A stretch of 64,000 bases of DNA, taken from contig CM035353.1 of NCBI GenBank assembly GCA_020137815.1, forward strand, positions 4,526,404 to 4,590,403, in the 5' to 3' direction. Origin of the DNA: Hormiphora californensis. Its lineage: Eukaryota; Ctenophora; Tentaculata; Cydippida; Pleurobrachiidae. Of the stretch, positions 1 to 10,903 are shown piece after piece. Made by a program: the position numbers and the translations under genes. Under the pieces are notes generated by a model. It made no database searches, had not been told where the DNA came from, and worked only from the letters and a program-made list of their open reading frames with translations. Each line of letters begins with the position of its first letter. Positions within the stretch are counted from its first letter, which is position 1.

Positions 1-870
1 AACGCGATATTTTGAGGAAAACGCGCCGCGGCGTTGCAAAATACGCCTGATTTTTAGCGCGGCTCACTATTTGCGCGTGAAATCACGATCCCACCAGATC
101 ACTCACGCAGCGTGATAAATTGTGACACCAGACCCTAATCTGAGCGCGCGACAGTGCGCTCAGATGGGTCGCGGCGCCAGACAGGACCTGACACACCACG
201 AGGTAATCAGATGGTGGGACCTCAGGATGGACATGATACCGAATACTATAATAGTTAGTTTAGCTTACATACTAGTGGACAATTATAACTTTATACAATT
301 TGAATTTAACTATTTCAATCCTGGTGATAGTGTCGCCAACGGTTTTTTTTCGTTTGAGCTCGTAAAGCACATGTTTCGTTCCTTGGCCCCCACACACAGT
401 TATCCGGGGTTTTTCCGGTCATTAACCCCCTTTTCAGCAACTATACAAACAAGAGAGGCAAGCCAAGGTACTACTAGGGCTGCCGACAATCCCGGACGTA
501 TTGACTAACCGGGATCGACATCTCTCTGGTCTCTTATACCGATTGTTTATTTCACACCCAATAACAAAGACTCACTCGAGCCAGTTTCCGCGGTCACACC
601 AGGACCGTATCTTGTATTTATTATTTAAGACACTACCCCCACGGGCCAGTTTATTATTGGATGAATGAAGTAGGTCAAGAATACCTTATTACCTAAAGAA
701 TTAAATCCGCAGTTGTGCAAGATATTGTATCAATAGTGTTGGACACCAAATTAAAAAGACCAATAATCAAGGAACCCGAAATTGTCCGTGTAAACAGAGC
801 AGGGGATCGAAAGGACAGGTCAATGGGATTTATTAAATGTAATGTGAACACCTTTATAATAAACTACATT
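1..870. other. No gene recognised
   Basis: I see only short open frames with no recognisable motif, and no repeat that recurs elsewhere in the window. It is AT-rich apart from the first ~200 bases. Confidence 0.5.
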
Positions 871-877
871 ATGTATA

Positions 878-1034
878 CAGTCGGACCATTATTTACCAGC
901 CCCTGATTTACCGGGATGATAAATTTCTCGCGATATTCGAAACTTACAGTATTTGGCACCAATACAATATACCAGAAACCAATATATTTGGCAAACCCTT
1001 TCCCCGACCATCCCAGTAAATCGTGGACCGACTG
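878..1034. mobile_element. pogo/Tigger-like MITE
   Basis: A 157-bp non-autonomous element with TA on both sides (876-877 and 1035-1036). Its ends are imperfect inverted repeats of about 19 bp, CAGTCGGACCATTATTTAC against CAGTCGGTCCACGATTTAC. The CAGTCGG start and TA target fit the pogo branch of Tc1/mariner. The element at 42218-42390 shares the terminus but is better preserved. There is no coding capacity. Confidence 0.7.
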
Positions 1035-1036
1035 TA

Positions 1037-1766
1037 GTAGGCTTACGACCTATAATGATATCTGAAACGTGACTTAACAACTGTGTCTCTTTCAGTCAGT
1101 GATATCCGATGACTAAACAGCTGTCCAATCTGGTTAAGAAAATCAAACAAAGACTGAGAGAATTTTACAGCTCAATATATATCAGTCTCTTATAATGTTA
1201 AAACACTGGGACCTGGGGAAATTATCGAAGCGGAAAGATGAATTAAATTTGGAGACGGCTGTTGGTAATGTCCTAGAGGAAACTAGTGGTGCCCAGTCGA
1301 ACCTTATGGTATACAGAGCGAGCAAGACTACGTGCAATTAAAGACATTCAACCTCAACTATTCTCGAGTAGAAGATCACTGGTGGGCTATTAGGATACAA
1401 CCCCCTGTCGAGGAATGCTAGAATGGACAAGAACATTCCTAACGCCACGTGAGGCTGGGAGAGGTTCACGAGGAGCCAACAGTAGAAACTGTAAGTCTCA
1501 TGATACCGATCCGAGTTAGTAGTACATAGTATAGTTTGTTATTATATCTATGGAAAAGTTACTACTTTAGTTTAACTATTCGAAAAAGCGAGCACCAACA
1601 CGATGCTATATACATGTACATGTATATGTATATGTATCATCATGGCTGTGAGAACTCGACAGAGATGGTGCAGGTGGAGCTATTATATGTTGAGGGGCCG
1701 GAGGCTTGAAAATACATGAATTTGTGGACAGTGAACTTCACAGTGTGAAGCCAGAAGAGATTAGAT
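1037..1766. other. Non-coding; start of a local duplication
   Basis: No coding signal. From about 1515 the sequence is a diverged copy of 2865-3050, sharing an AT-rich stretch with ATG-type microsatellite and a GAGGGGCCGGAGGCTTG motif. Confidence 0.5.
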
Positions 1767-1909
1767 CAGGGGCGGATCAGGATGGGTGACACCACCCCCT
1801 CCCGTGGTTCACCACCCCATCTTCCCACCGCCACAGGAGCTGGAGGGTTGGAGACAGGGGACCTGTTCCTATCTCTGTTACTAAAAACAAAGGCGAGGGT
1901 TCCTCAACT

Positions 1910-2385
1910 TTGTCGAACATTCCCTGGATATCACTCCTCCTCCTATCATCCCAGGAGTGGTCGTCTCCAAACCAAGGGAGTTCGACCTGGACATCCAGAG
2001 CTTGCATCCTGTCCAAGCTCTCTCCAATCACTGCTACGGAAGTTAACGTGATGATGAGGGATATAGGTCTGGTGAAGGGGAGGTTCCTCATCGACAGAGT
2101 TAGAGCCGCGAACATCAGCGTGCAGGCAACTAGGTTCCTCACATGTATGCTCAACCTGTGTGCTTCGGAGGCCATCTGCGAGACCCTGGGGAGTATGATG
2201 GAGGCGGGTCACCAGAGATTTACCGGGCAGCTAGGGACGACCGCCGCCTGCAACGAGAGCTTTTCCCGAGGTTCAACAGTCCAGAAATGCAGGAATGCTC
2301 TGGCCTCATTGAGGAATATTCTGGCAAAGGTGCTCCTGCGGTAGAGATGTTGATCGGCATGGATCTGATGCAAAAGAGACAATAA
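1910..2385 (+). pseudogene. hAT-like transposase C-terminal remnant
   Basis: Two overlapping open frames together read as one decayed protein. The first (1910-2344) contains LCASEAICETLGSMMEAGHQ; the second (2143-2385) contains RLQRELFPRFNSPEMQECSG. A SEA-CET-GS block followed by a basic stretch and RFNSPE resembles the C-terminal part of a hAT-like transposase group of invertebrates. A frame change is needed between the blocks. A second, shorter copy of the C-terminal part lies at 2700-2815. It follows a hAT-like end at 1767. The family assignment is from motif memory only. Confidence 0.4.
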
Positions 2386-2699
2386 AACACATTAAGATGC
2401 TGTATCCATCAGACATGACAGTAGTAGTTAGTAGTAGTATAGTATTTTATATCTTATTTTATATGGAAAAGTTCTTTAGTGACAGTTCTTTAGTCTTCTG
2501 GATATGAGGCACAGGACACCAATGATTTTTATAGGTGTTATAAATTGCCAGTAACTTATTTTTAATACAGTATCTACATACCAAGTTGTGAGTGGAACTA
2601 GGCGATGAAGTTACATAATACGACGGCGGGCACGGGGAAATTGTTTTACACATATTGTATAGCTGTGTTTATATCTGGACAAGTGACAGTTCTTTAGTC

Positions 2700-2815
2700 T
2701 CCAGTTCAACAGTTCAGAAATTCAGGAATGCTCTGGCCTCATTGAGGAATTCTGGCAAAGATGCTACCGCGGTAAAGTTGTGGAACGGCATGTATCTGAT
2801 GCAAAAGAGAGACTG
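2700..2815 (+). pseudogene. Second copy of the transposase C-terminus
   Basis: This reads FNSSEIQECSGLIEEF, homologous to the end of the 1910-2385 remnant, and runs to a stop near 2815. It is part of the local direct duplication. Confidence 0.4.
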
Positions 2816-3050
2816 TGAGTAGTCACACATTAAGATGCTGTATCCATCAGACATGACAGTAGTAGTTAGTAGTAGTATAGTATTTTATATCTATGGAAAA
2901 GTTACTATTCGATGTGCTATATATATGTATCATCATGGCTGTGAGAACATAACGGTGCTGGTCGAGGGGCCGGAGGCTTGGAAATACGTAATGACTTTGT
3001 GGACTGAACTTCACAGAAAAGATTAGTATATCAGGGGCGGCTCAGGATGG

Positions 3051-4015
3051 GTGTCCATTGGACATCACACATCCGACATACAAGAAATGGCCAATACAAG
3101 GCACGACTCACGATATCATTAACATTCGGAGTATCGTGACTAATGGGTTGAAGGCAGTTAGGAGATGGGTTCATTATATTATGGTAGATGTATTGATGCA
3201 GATCTGGTGGCCATATTGCACACGAGGCTCTGTATATTGGTAGAGCTTCTGATGCTTCCTCCTGTTTGTGTAGAGCGGGAAATCGGCAAGCTATACAGGT
3301 GTCCCCCGTTAAAATATAAGTGGCTGTGAGTGATGACAGCCCGGCGACGGACATGATAAGCTAATAGGACTGTTCGGAGCCGTGTTGATTCAAATAGGAG
3401 ATTGGGACAAGTTTACAAAATGCCCCACGATCTACTGAATAAATCTAATGACTCAGAACACGATTTAAATACATAATAAGAGTACGATGTAATAAGTATA
3501 CGAGTTTGACCAATTATTAACTAGTGAAACCCTTGAAACTACCCTTCTGAGAAGTGAGGGGGGGGGGGGGCTGGCACAGCCATGATATCTGACTAGTAGG
3601 TCTACACAAATGAAAGAAAACAGATCTGCTCTAAAGATAACAAGAGATAGAGCTGAGATCTGTACAGGGATCACCCCCTCACCATGATAGAGCTGAGATC
3701 TGAGTTAAAATAACAGTTACATGTTTCCTCCGTCGACCCCCACAAGGACTTCAACAACACAAACAAAGGAAAATAGAGAGAAATGAGATCGCAAGAAAGA
3801 AAGTGAGAGGGAGAGCTGAGAGGGAGAGAGAGAAAGCGAGAGAAATATCAGTCAACATGCAATAATTGCACATTATACCATTTAGAGTCAACTGACACAA
3901 CACTCAACCTAATGAGGTCCCTGTTATAGAGCTACATGCCCCCTGTGCAGGGCGTCTCTTAAAGAAGAGCCATATAATAACATTTCTAAGTGGTCCATTA
4001 CAGAGAGTTACAGTT
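3051..4015. other. No gene recognised
   Basis: Open frames of 61-107 codons on both strands carry no recognisable motif. A G run lies near 3558-3571, a 17-bp direct repeat (GATAGAGCTGAGATCTG) at about 3647 and 3687, and a purine-rich GAGAGA tract at about 3775-3845. Confidence 0.5.
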
Positions 4016-4474
4016 ATGGGTCGAGGAAGAAAATTTATGTGTGGGGTGGCCGGCTGCACATATGGCCATAACGCGACAGGTACACGAAAACATAAATCGC
4101 ATACGGACAAGCATATAAATGATGGTGATCTGAACCCATGGCTCATCCACATACCCTTCGAAAACCCAATACTTCCCTTGTAAGTCAAGAGACAAGAGTC
4201 AAGTCTGATCAGATTAGTCAAGAATTTCTTGCCATGAATTACTTTTTGAATTCCATCACTCGGTTATGTTCTAGGATTTATCATTTAGGAAACTACCTAT
4301 AAGGCAGTAGGCTGAACATGAAAATTAACAATTAACATGTCACCCTATTTCAGTGCACCGATACCAAGAAGTGCTACGCAACCAGCCATGATAATTGAGG
4401 AGACTGTTGAGGAGACTGTTGAGGAGACAACTGGCGAGGACACAACAGTCAACACCACTTTTCAAAAGGGGTGA
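4016..4474 (+). CDS. Putative two-exon C2H2 zinc-finger protein
   Basis: Exon 1 (4016-4179) begins at an ATG and encodes a C-x4-C-x11-H-x2-H-x3-H array that looks like one C2H2 finger. It ends at a GTAAGT donor. A pyrimidine-rich tract ending CCCTATTTCAG gives an acceptor at 4353. Splicing 4179 to 4354 rejoins a split Phe codon and keeps the frame open into an acidic repeat (IEETVEETVEETTGED), stopping at 4474. One base further along in frame (+1, to 4640) the sequence stays open and basic, so a frameshift in an AAAAGGGG run may have truncated a longer protein. Function unknown; it could be a transposon-encoded DNA-binding protein. Confidence 0.4.
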
Positions 4475-4870
4475 TCCACAGCAGCTGGTCCCCCGAATCC
4501 CACACACTGATCATACGAAGAGGCACATGCCAGCGAAGAAGATAAAGGAGAGGATTTCCTCTCTCAGCAACCTGGTGTGTCGTGAGAGGATTCGCCGGCG
4601 AGGCGGAGGCCCAACCACCAAGACCTGGCGGAACTTTTAGAGATGTGCAGGCGCCGTTCTACTGCTCGAGGAGTTCTTGGAGGGACCATCCAGATTGGGA
4701 GGAATTCAAGATGCGACTACTCAGGTAGATGCCTGAAGCTGTCAAACAGTAACACCAGAATACCAGGAACAGGAAAGGGAACGGGACTAGTAAAACTAAA
4801 CAATTTAAATTCACACACCACTAGAGACCGTAACAGTAAAGCTTACCACCATCCTCCCCCAGCCACCTGA
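4475..4870 (+). pseudogene. Possible continuation of the zinc-finger gene
   Basis: The frame containing KRHMPAKKIKERISSL (to 4640) is basic and may be the original 3' part of the upstream zinc-finger gene after a one-base shift. The next frame, 4643-4870, is rich in Arg, Thr and Asn with no motif. Evidence is limited to open frames and composition. Confidence 0.25.
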
Positions 4871-4894
4871 TAAAATTATCAGACCAAGGCCAAG

Positions 4895-5061
4895 GGAAGT
4901 TTCTCGACGACCTAAACTCCATGAGCCCGATCCTAGGATATTGGAACGAAGTAGGAGTCTGGAGTGGGAGAGATCAGAAGATGAAGTTGGGAGGAGCTAA
5001 TTCCAACGTTTACTGGATCGAGGGAATCTCAATCCAGACAACAAAACTAATGACAACAAAC
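4895..5061 (+). repeat. Duplicated coding-like segment, copy 1
   Basis: The nucleotides match 5845-5960 (a frame reading EPD-RILERSRS then DEVGRS) and, inverted, 6541-6647. The copy is broken by a stop after DEVGRS. Its 3' flank was split by the inverted-repeat element at 5072-5694. Confidence 0.55.
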
Positions 5062-5071
5062 CCATTCCCAG

Positions 5072-5694
5072 TCATCAAGGGGGGTTGTGTATAATACACT
5101 TTCTCCGACACGGGACTCAAGCACGGGGGTGCAGGTGGCCTACAGAAGGTGGGGTGTGACAGTGATTTCTTTATGTGTGCATGAAAATGCAGAATCGGTT
5201 AGGGACCGTTCCCTCCTCCCGATAGATGTTAGCCAATAGGAGGGCTCATTCTACCTGGGTACAAACTATCCTGAATGTGTCTGAAACTATCCGATTTCCT
5301 GGCTCGTCATTGGCCGACGGATTTCCCGCCTCCTGATTGGCTGCTGAAGGACCCAATGAGCGCGCACCATCCGGTGCCCTCCTATTGGCTAACAAGATCC
5401 CTCCTGCAGTACTAAAGGAACCCGGATTTTCACATGGACAAGACACTTCACTAAATCACCAAAAGTCATACAACACCATCGTATGCCCGTCTGAGCTCTT
5501 AATCCCCCTCCGCTAGCTTGGTTAGGGCTATGTCAACAAGCTATCGGGAGGAGGGAACGGTCCCTAACCGATTCTGCATTTTCATGCACACATAAAGAAA
5601 TCACTGTCACACCCCACCTTCTGTAGGCCACCTGCACCCCCGTGCTTGAGTCCCGTGTCGGAGAAAGTGTATTATACACAACCCCCCTTGATGA
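5072..5694. mobile_element. Mutator-like element with 154-bp identical TIRs
   Basis: The arms 5072-5225 and 5541-5694 are reverse complements with no mismatch that I can find over 154 bp. The element starts TCATCAAGG and ends CCTTGATGA. It is flanked by the direct repeat CCATTCCCAG at 5062-5071 and 5695-5704. An uninterrupted (inverted) copy of the target at 6541-6647 reads straight across the insertion point, confirming the boundaries. A 9-10 bp target duplication with long inverted repeats is typical of MULE/Mutator superfamily elements. The 315-bp centre encodes nothing recognisable but carries five CCAAT boxes. Identical arms imply recent activity. Confidence 0.75.
5233..5388. promoter_or_regulatory. 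Cluster of five CCAAT boxes
   Basis: CCAAT or its complement ATTGG occurs at 5233, 5309, 5336, 5353 and 5384, all inside the loop of the Mutator-like element. CCAAT boxes bind NF-Y in animals. No clear TATA box or start follows. Whether this is a promoter is an inference. Confidence 0.35.
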
Positions 5695-5739
5695 CCATTC
5701 CCAGTCAACTAACCTATCTCCCCCCCCCCCCTAGCTACA

Positions 5740-6024
5740 ATGAGACGTATGACTCCACAGCAACGACTTGTCAGACAGCAAAGGGGTAGGCAGTTCCGTG
5801 CCTTCTCTCAAGAGCTTATAGCCCTTGAAGACGCCGATTTCCTCGACCTCGAGCCCGATTCTAGGATATTGGAACGAAGTAGGAGTGGAAGAGATCAGAA
5901 GACCGCCGATGAAGTTGGGAGGAGCTATTTCCAATGTTCTACATGTTGGAGGGAATCCCTCATCATTTTCAACAATGGTGAGATTGTAGCAGCAGCCGGT
6001 TCCACAAAGGACAGAGACGTATAG
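5740..6024 (+). CDS. Hypothetical basic protein, duplicated segment copy 2
   Basis: A 94-codon open frame starting ATGAGACG, preceded by a polypyrimidine run ending CTAG at 5734-5735 that could be a splice acceptor. The N-terminus is Arg/Gln-rich (MRRMTPQQRLVRQQRGRQ) and the middle acidic, followed by RILERSRS and a C-x2-C pair (CSTC). It is homologous to 4895-5010 but intact through DEVGRS, and lies just downstream of the Mutator-like element. I do not recognise the family. It may be a duplicated exon or a transposon fragment. Confidence 0.35.
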   Translation: MRRMTPQQRLVRQQRGRQFRAFSQELIALEDADFLDLEPDSRILERSRSGRDQKTADEVGRSYFQCSTCWRESLIIFNNGEIVAAAGSTKDRDV

Positions 6025-6540
6025 CATCTCTACGACATGTGGAGAGAAAGCTGAGTGAGAGGTTCACGTTAAAGGAAATATGCAATGCTCCTGTTTAATA
6101 AGGTCTCACATGAAGGAGACAAGAGGAGGAGGGACAATGTCAGAGCATTTGTAAAATTATTTTCTCAACAGAGATGGTCAGGGACAATCCTGTCCTAAAT
6201 TTTTCAATAAGTAACACTTGTTTTTTTAAAGTAAACTCCTAACTGGCATAATGCACAACAGGTGTGAAATATGTATGAAGCAAAGAAAATAGGAAATTAA
6301 ATCAACCGTTGTTTAGCACTTTGTTACTCTTACTAAGAAAGCTCGGAAACTGAAATGATATCAAAACATAAAATCTGCAATAATTTCTCTCAGCGAGCTA
6401 ACACATATAATATTGCAAGGATTGTTAGGTTAACTGGGTGATTGATTGGATCTATCCTTCTCAAGCACAGGTTGACAAGAGTGTCTGTGTGTGGAAACTG
6501 TGGAGAAAGAGGAGTTAATACGGTCAGCTGCTGGAAAGGA
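6025..6540. other. No gene recognised
   Basis: AT-rich. It contains one member (about 6387-6450) of a short repeat, CTCTCAGCGAGCT followed by an AAGGATTGTTA block, that recurs at 6967-7030. Confidence 0.5.
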
Positions 6541-6647
6541 AGGGGGGGGGGATAGGTTAGTTGACTGGGAATGGGTTTGTTGTCATTAGTTTTGTTGTCT
6601 GGATTGAGATTCCCTCGATCCAGTAAACGTTGGAATTAGCTCCTCCC
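6541..6647 (-). repeat. Inverted copy of the MULE target (empty site)
   Basis: The reverse complement of this segment matches 4998-5071 joined directly to 5705-5730. It therefore shows the sequence before the Mutator-like element inserted, including a C run and GGGAATGGGTTTGTTGTCA. Confidence 0.8.
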
Positions 6648-6724
6648 AGCTAGTCGGCTGTCGCAATTGCCATATTTGGCATCAAGCTAGAACATAGAGC
6701 CAGGAAAATACAGCATACAATCAT

Positions 6725-6910
6725 GTCACCATTTCACTCGTGTAAGACGTCAAGACGATACCAGATGAAGCCCAGTAGTATAAAAACTACCGTCATCAGC
6801 TAGTAGACTTCTGTAATATCTTAATAATTAAAACTATCTGATACCACATATACATAATATATAAATTCGACACAAAGCTTTCTTTACGTTCCGAATCATT
6901 ACATTGCAAA
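6725..6910 (+). repeat. Dispersed ~165-bp repeat, copy 1
   Basis: It matches 8745-8910 with scattered mismatches and small indels, sharing CCGTCATCAGCTAGTA near the start and AAAGGTCGACGAACGGAAGG near the end. No terminal repeats were seen. It is probably an old transposon fragment or the end of a segmental duplication. Confidence 0.6.
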
Positions 6911-7029
6911 GGTCGACGAACGGAAGGAAATAGTAGAGGCAATAATTACATTCACCTCCTCTGATTTCTCTCAGCGAGCTTATATTATTTTGGAAGGATT
7001 GTTACGCTAACTGGGTAACTGGGTGATTA

Positions 7030-8744
7030 GCAGGTCACACCATCGCAGATCATCAAAGCGATATCTAACACTGAAGCTGATTGATCGATCAACAGGAGGT
7101 GTCTGCCTTACACCATCATACTGGGCTCCAAGAGGTGTCTTCCTCATCAGACTGGGCTCCAGGTTGAAAGTAAAATCAAGAACCAGAGACCAACACGGAA
7201 ATGTTAAGTTGAGTCTGGAACCCCAGTTAAGAGTGAAAGTAAGAGGATTCGGGTAATAGGAATAGAGCCAGGAAAATACAGAGGAGAAACGGACAAAAAA
7301 TTGGTCGGATCCCCCCCCCCCCCCCAGACCAACACGGAAATTTTCAGAAGACGTCCATCGGCAGCCCAGAAAGCAAAAATGGAGAAGAGACAAATAGAGT
7401 AAATACCTGTGCGACGCCCTACCCCACCTGCTCTCAAACTAACAAAACTCCCCCAAAACCGATACTTCTCTGTGATTCTCACATAACCTTCCCCTCCACA
7501 GAAAAACAGGAGAGAGCTCCCCCGTCCTGGACAAAATGCCATGGGACAGAGTTCTCAGTTAATTGCTTGCTACAGGTTATTGAACACACGAGGCTAGTTC
7601 ATGACAGAGTGAACGAGAAATTATGCGCCTATTGCGATAAAAAATTTGCAGAGAGCATCGACATTGGCACGGCACGAGAAACATTTCAACCGAAGATGCA
7701 TCTTGCATAACTGAGGCGGAAGCAAGCCTTCGATTACCCGTCGTTAAGTGAAAGCTATGGTCATCATGGAGCAGTACCACCAGCAAACCCTGGTTAAGAC
7801 AACGAGGACAAACAGGTCCAGGGAGAAACGTTTGTCAAAATAAACAGGGCCGCCCTAGAGCACGGACGTTATATGTTATAGGGATTTCTAATAATTATAC
7901 ATTACATAATCTCATTCCAAAGTACTTGTAGACTGAGATTCTCAAAGATTTGAAAGAAAATGCGGGTATTGCGGAACAAAATGATAGCGACATTGATTAG
8001 ATAATAACGTGAATTTATGACATTGAATTATAAAAATATCAGTCGGCCAATCTACTATGTAATATACATTATACCAACTGTCTCTCTTCTTATTGTCTTA
8101 TGTGGCAGGTATTGGCTTTATAATGAAAAACACGGGTATCGAGGCAGTGCTAGGCGTGGTCTTCAACGACACCATCATCACTAAGATCCTTCACTGGAAC
8201 CCAAGAAAGGGCGCTGACAAGGACATGACGGAGGACCCATGTGGAAGGTTTTCAGAGCCTCTCCAGGTTCCCCTGTGAGATCAGTTGCAACTGTGCACCT
8301 GCCCAGTCTTTAATTTAAATCTATAAGGGTGGACCTATACAATATCTGAAACAACCAATCCCTATTAATAAATGCCAAATAGAATTTTATACCAGCAGCC
8401 TCCTATAACAGTTGACCAAAAGGCTCATATATGTTTTACATATTGCAGGTTGAGAATAGAGATTCTGGGCAGCGCCAGTGTACTCCGCTCTGTTAATGCC
8501 ACTGGCCAAATCCCTCTATATCACCTGGCCACCCGACATTAATGTATTCCTAAAGTATGGTGGGGATGGCTCGGGGTCACACGCGAGGTACCACCATAAC
8601 TACGACACACACAACTATGTTTCTGTACATGTTTTGTATACTGCGTATTGAAGACAGGGCCAGGGCCACTACACCAGATGAAGCCCCTGTATGTCAACAC
8701 CTCTTCCAACTCACCTCACACCCACCATCCTCTCTTCGTACGAT
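7030..8744. other. No gene recognised; C-run and weak open frames
   Basis: A C run at 7311-7325 separates two short direct repeats containing GACCAACACGGAAAT (about 7189 and 7327). Open frames here (for example 8093-8278) show no motif. I would not call a gene. Confidence 0.45.
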
Positions 8745-8910
8745 ACCAATTACCAGACGAAGCCCAGCAGTATAAAAAACTGCCGTCATCAGCTAGTATA
8801 CTTCTTTAATATCTTATAATTAAAACTATCTGATACCACATACATAAATTCCACACAAAGCTTTCCTTACGTTCCGAATAATTGCAAAGGTCGACGAACG
8901 GAAGGAAAGT
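8745..8910 (+). repeat. Dispersed ~165-bp repeat, copy 2
   Basis: Partner of 6725-6910; see that entry. Confidence 0.6.
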
Positions 8911-9059
8911 AATTAATTATATTAGTGAGAAATCAGAACGGCGGGAAATAGCAGCAAGCACACACGCCATCGATGCGTACTGCGCGCACTCATAACACAG
9001 AGAGAAGGTCGGCGCGTTACTGTAGGTGGAGTTGAGACATATGGCCACAAAGTGTCTCG

Positions 9060-9240
9060 AACCATGGACACAACGAGGCTGATATTGTCTCAATGGACAT
9101 TGAATCGATGTACCTCTCAATCCGAACGAGAGAATGTGGAACAGGAGTTGAAAACAAGAGTTGGCACCGGATACCACTCATCCGGTACGTATGCTGAAAT
9201 AATCGTGGACAACCCCTACCATAATATCTTCTCTTCGTAA
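9060..9240 (+). pseudogene. Penelope-like reverse-transcriptase fragment
   Basis: One frame reads VSMDIESMYLSI, which resembles RT motif A of Penelope-like retroelements (hydrophobic, Asp, then Y/F-x-S-I). Shifting one base, the sequence continues RENVEQELKTRVG, the kind of helix that follows this motif. The catalytic-type Asp is present, but only about 30 residues are recognisable and they are frameshifted. A Penelope-like C-terminus exists independently near 40.5 kb. Confidence 0.35.
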
Positions 9241-9551
9241 TATCTCCCTTATCCATATCATATATATAGACATGGGAAAACCAGAGTTTCCTTTGACGCC
9301 AGCAACAGCGATACCTCTGCTAGATGTTATCCGTTTGGATAACGAGGATCTGCAACCCCTCTATAATAAAAAAGGTTCGCCAGAACCCAAAGTAACAGAA
9401 CTTAGGATGAAGTGAACTAGGGATACAATAAATATTCGATATTATTATTATTATTAATTAATGTAACGAAATAATGACCCTTCAGAGAGGGATCTATCGT
9501 CCGAGTAGTTAATTATTTAATTAATTTTTATGTCATATAAAGGGTGGGTTG
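9241..9551. other. No gene recognised
   Basis: AT-rich with a short (ATT)n tract near 9440. It ends at the palindrome that follows. Confidence 0.5.
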
Positions 9552-9607
9552 GGCGAACTGATCCTAAACTGGCCAACATGTGTTGGCCAGTTTAGGATCA
9601 GTTCGCC
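9552..9607. repeat. Perfect 56-bp palindrome
   Basis: Arms of 27 bp (9552-9578 and 9581-9607, starting GGCGAACTGATCCTAAACTG) are exactly complementary around a TG spacer. No flanking duplication was recognised. It would fold into a very stable hairpin or cruciform. Confidence 0.95.
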
Positions 9608-10189
9608 ATGTATAGTAACGAGAGCGGTTAATTTATATGGATATATATGTCCAAGAAATGATTAAGTTATTCCTAGCCAGGAGTGGTAAATAAAATATTT
9701 AAAACCGCTGCCCATTTATAATTTACAAACTACCGCAACCGTTAACCCATGGAACTAAGTAAAACATTGCCCGAGCTCTCTGATGGCTTTGGGATCGAGC
9801 TCACTTCACCGAGCTAAACAGGGCACAATATGGAGCGAAAATGGAAAGCGTGATGTGGAGGAACAGTCTCACACGAACCGGTACACTTGGTGAGGACAGA
9901 CAGGCTGTAGAAGATGAGCACCTGCATTGGGGAACCAGGACCCTTCAGGAACCAGCATCCTCAGGAGTTTTTTAATTGAATAATATATTAAATGGGGCCC
10001 TTGAATGGAACCCCCCCCTCCCGGGAACTGAAAGAGGACTAGCCAAGACAATCGAGGAGATTCTGGAGAAGGCGCTGCCAGGTGTAAATCTCGTCGTATT
10101 GCAACTGCCACGTCATCGAGCACCCGGACCTATCAGTCGGATCCAGATCAAGATGGTAGGATGATATAGCTGTGGGATGGGGCCCACCT
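9608..10189. other. No confident gene
   Basis: The open frame at 9976-10164 (62 codons) has a helix-like stretch (GLAKTIEEILEKALPGVN) but no recognisable family. It may be an upstream part of the hAT-like remnant that follows. Confidence 0.35.
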
Positions 10190-10470
10190 CATAGAGCTTA
10201 TATTAAACAGGGCTCTTGAGGGTGAGGTGGATAGCACTCCTGGGACAGTTAGCCATGCAATGGCCCACCTCAAAGCTGTGTCAGCATTCTTCAGGGACAC
10301 AGTAGTATACACATTGCTGCAAAAGGAGGGGTCGTGTCCTGCACTAATAAAGGACATGAAGTTTGTGGGCCACAGTAGGGATCTCATCAGGCGGTACCTG
10401 GAGCAACTGGACAAGTGATACTTGACGAAGACAGGCAAGGCCGGGGAAGATGGTCTTCCTAAAAGACAGG
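10190..10470 (+). pseudogene. hAT-like transposase middle-domain fragment
   Basis: The frame at 10227-10418 contains FFRDTVVYTLLQKEG and MKFVGHSRDLIRRYLEQLDK. The latter aligns with WVGHSRGAMRTYWTNLKR in the hAT-derived units at 13.8 and 21.8 kb, so this is a distant fourth copy of the same domain. It is interrupted by a stop after LDK. It probably came from an older insertion of a related element. Confidence 0.4.
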
Positions 10471-10834
10471 AAAGGAAGGGAGAAACATCTTGGTAGTGCA
10501 GCCAACCCAAATTACTTTTAAGTTGCCAGCACCTAGGTGGTTCCATATAACCCGTACCATATAACCCTTACCTATGCCTGAAGTATTCTGCCCACAGCAA
10601 TGTTGAGATGGTACTCAGTAATCAGTGCGTAAAGTACCCAATACATGCTACAAAATTAATAAAAAACATGAGAATGAGAATTTAGAAGAATATTATAATA
10701 ATTATGATAGTATCATGTATATGTATTAAGTAGCCTGTCAATAACAGCGTTGAGAAATAAACATGTGGCTCGTTTTACAGGGAGGGGCTAAATCAATGGT
10801 TTAGCGAAGAGGAGCAGGGGACAATATTCACGGA

Positions 10835-10903
10835 ACGAAGAGTGATCGTGCCAGGGGACGAAGAGTGATCGTGCCAGGGGACGAAGAGTGATCGTGCCAG
10901 GGC
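10835..10903 (+). repeat. 23-bp tandem repeat, three copies
   Basis: Three consecutive copies of ACGAAGAGTGATCGTGCCAG plus GGG, identical by eye. There are no spacers, so it is a minisatellite and not a CRISPR array. Confidence 0.9.

Larger units (their letters stand above)
1515..3050 (+). repeat. Local direct duplications
   Basis: Two pairs of diverged direct repeats interleave. 1515-1790 matches 2865-3050, and 2265-2455 matches 2700-2893. Both members of the first pair end in CAGGGGCGG[A/C]TCAGGATGGG (1767 and 3029), which resembles a hAT terminal repeat. No matching inverted end was found, so these may be one-sided remnants of a single duplicated element. Confidence 0.6.

Noticed and set aside
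10835-10903. Possible CRISPR-like repeats
   Set aside because: The 23-bp copies are contiguous with no spacers; a minisatellite in eukaryotic-type sequence.
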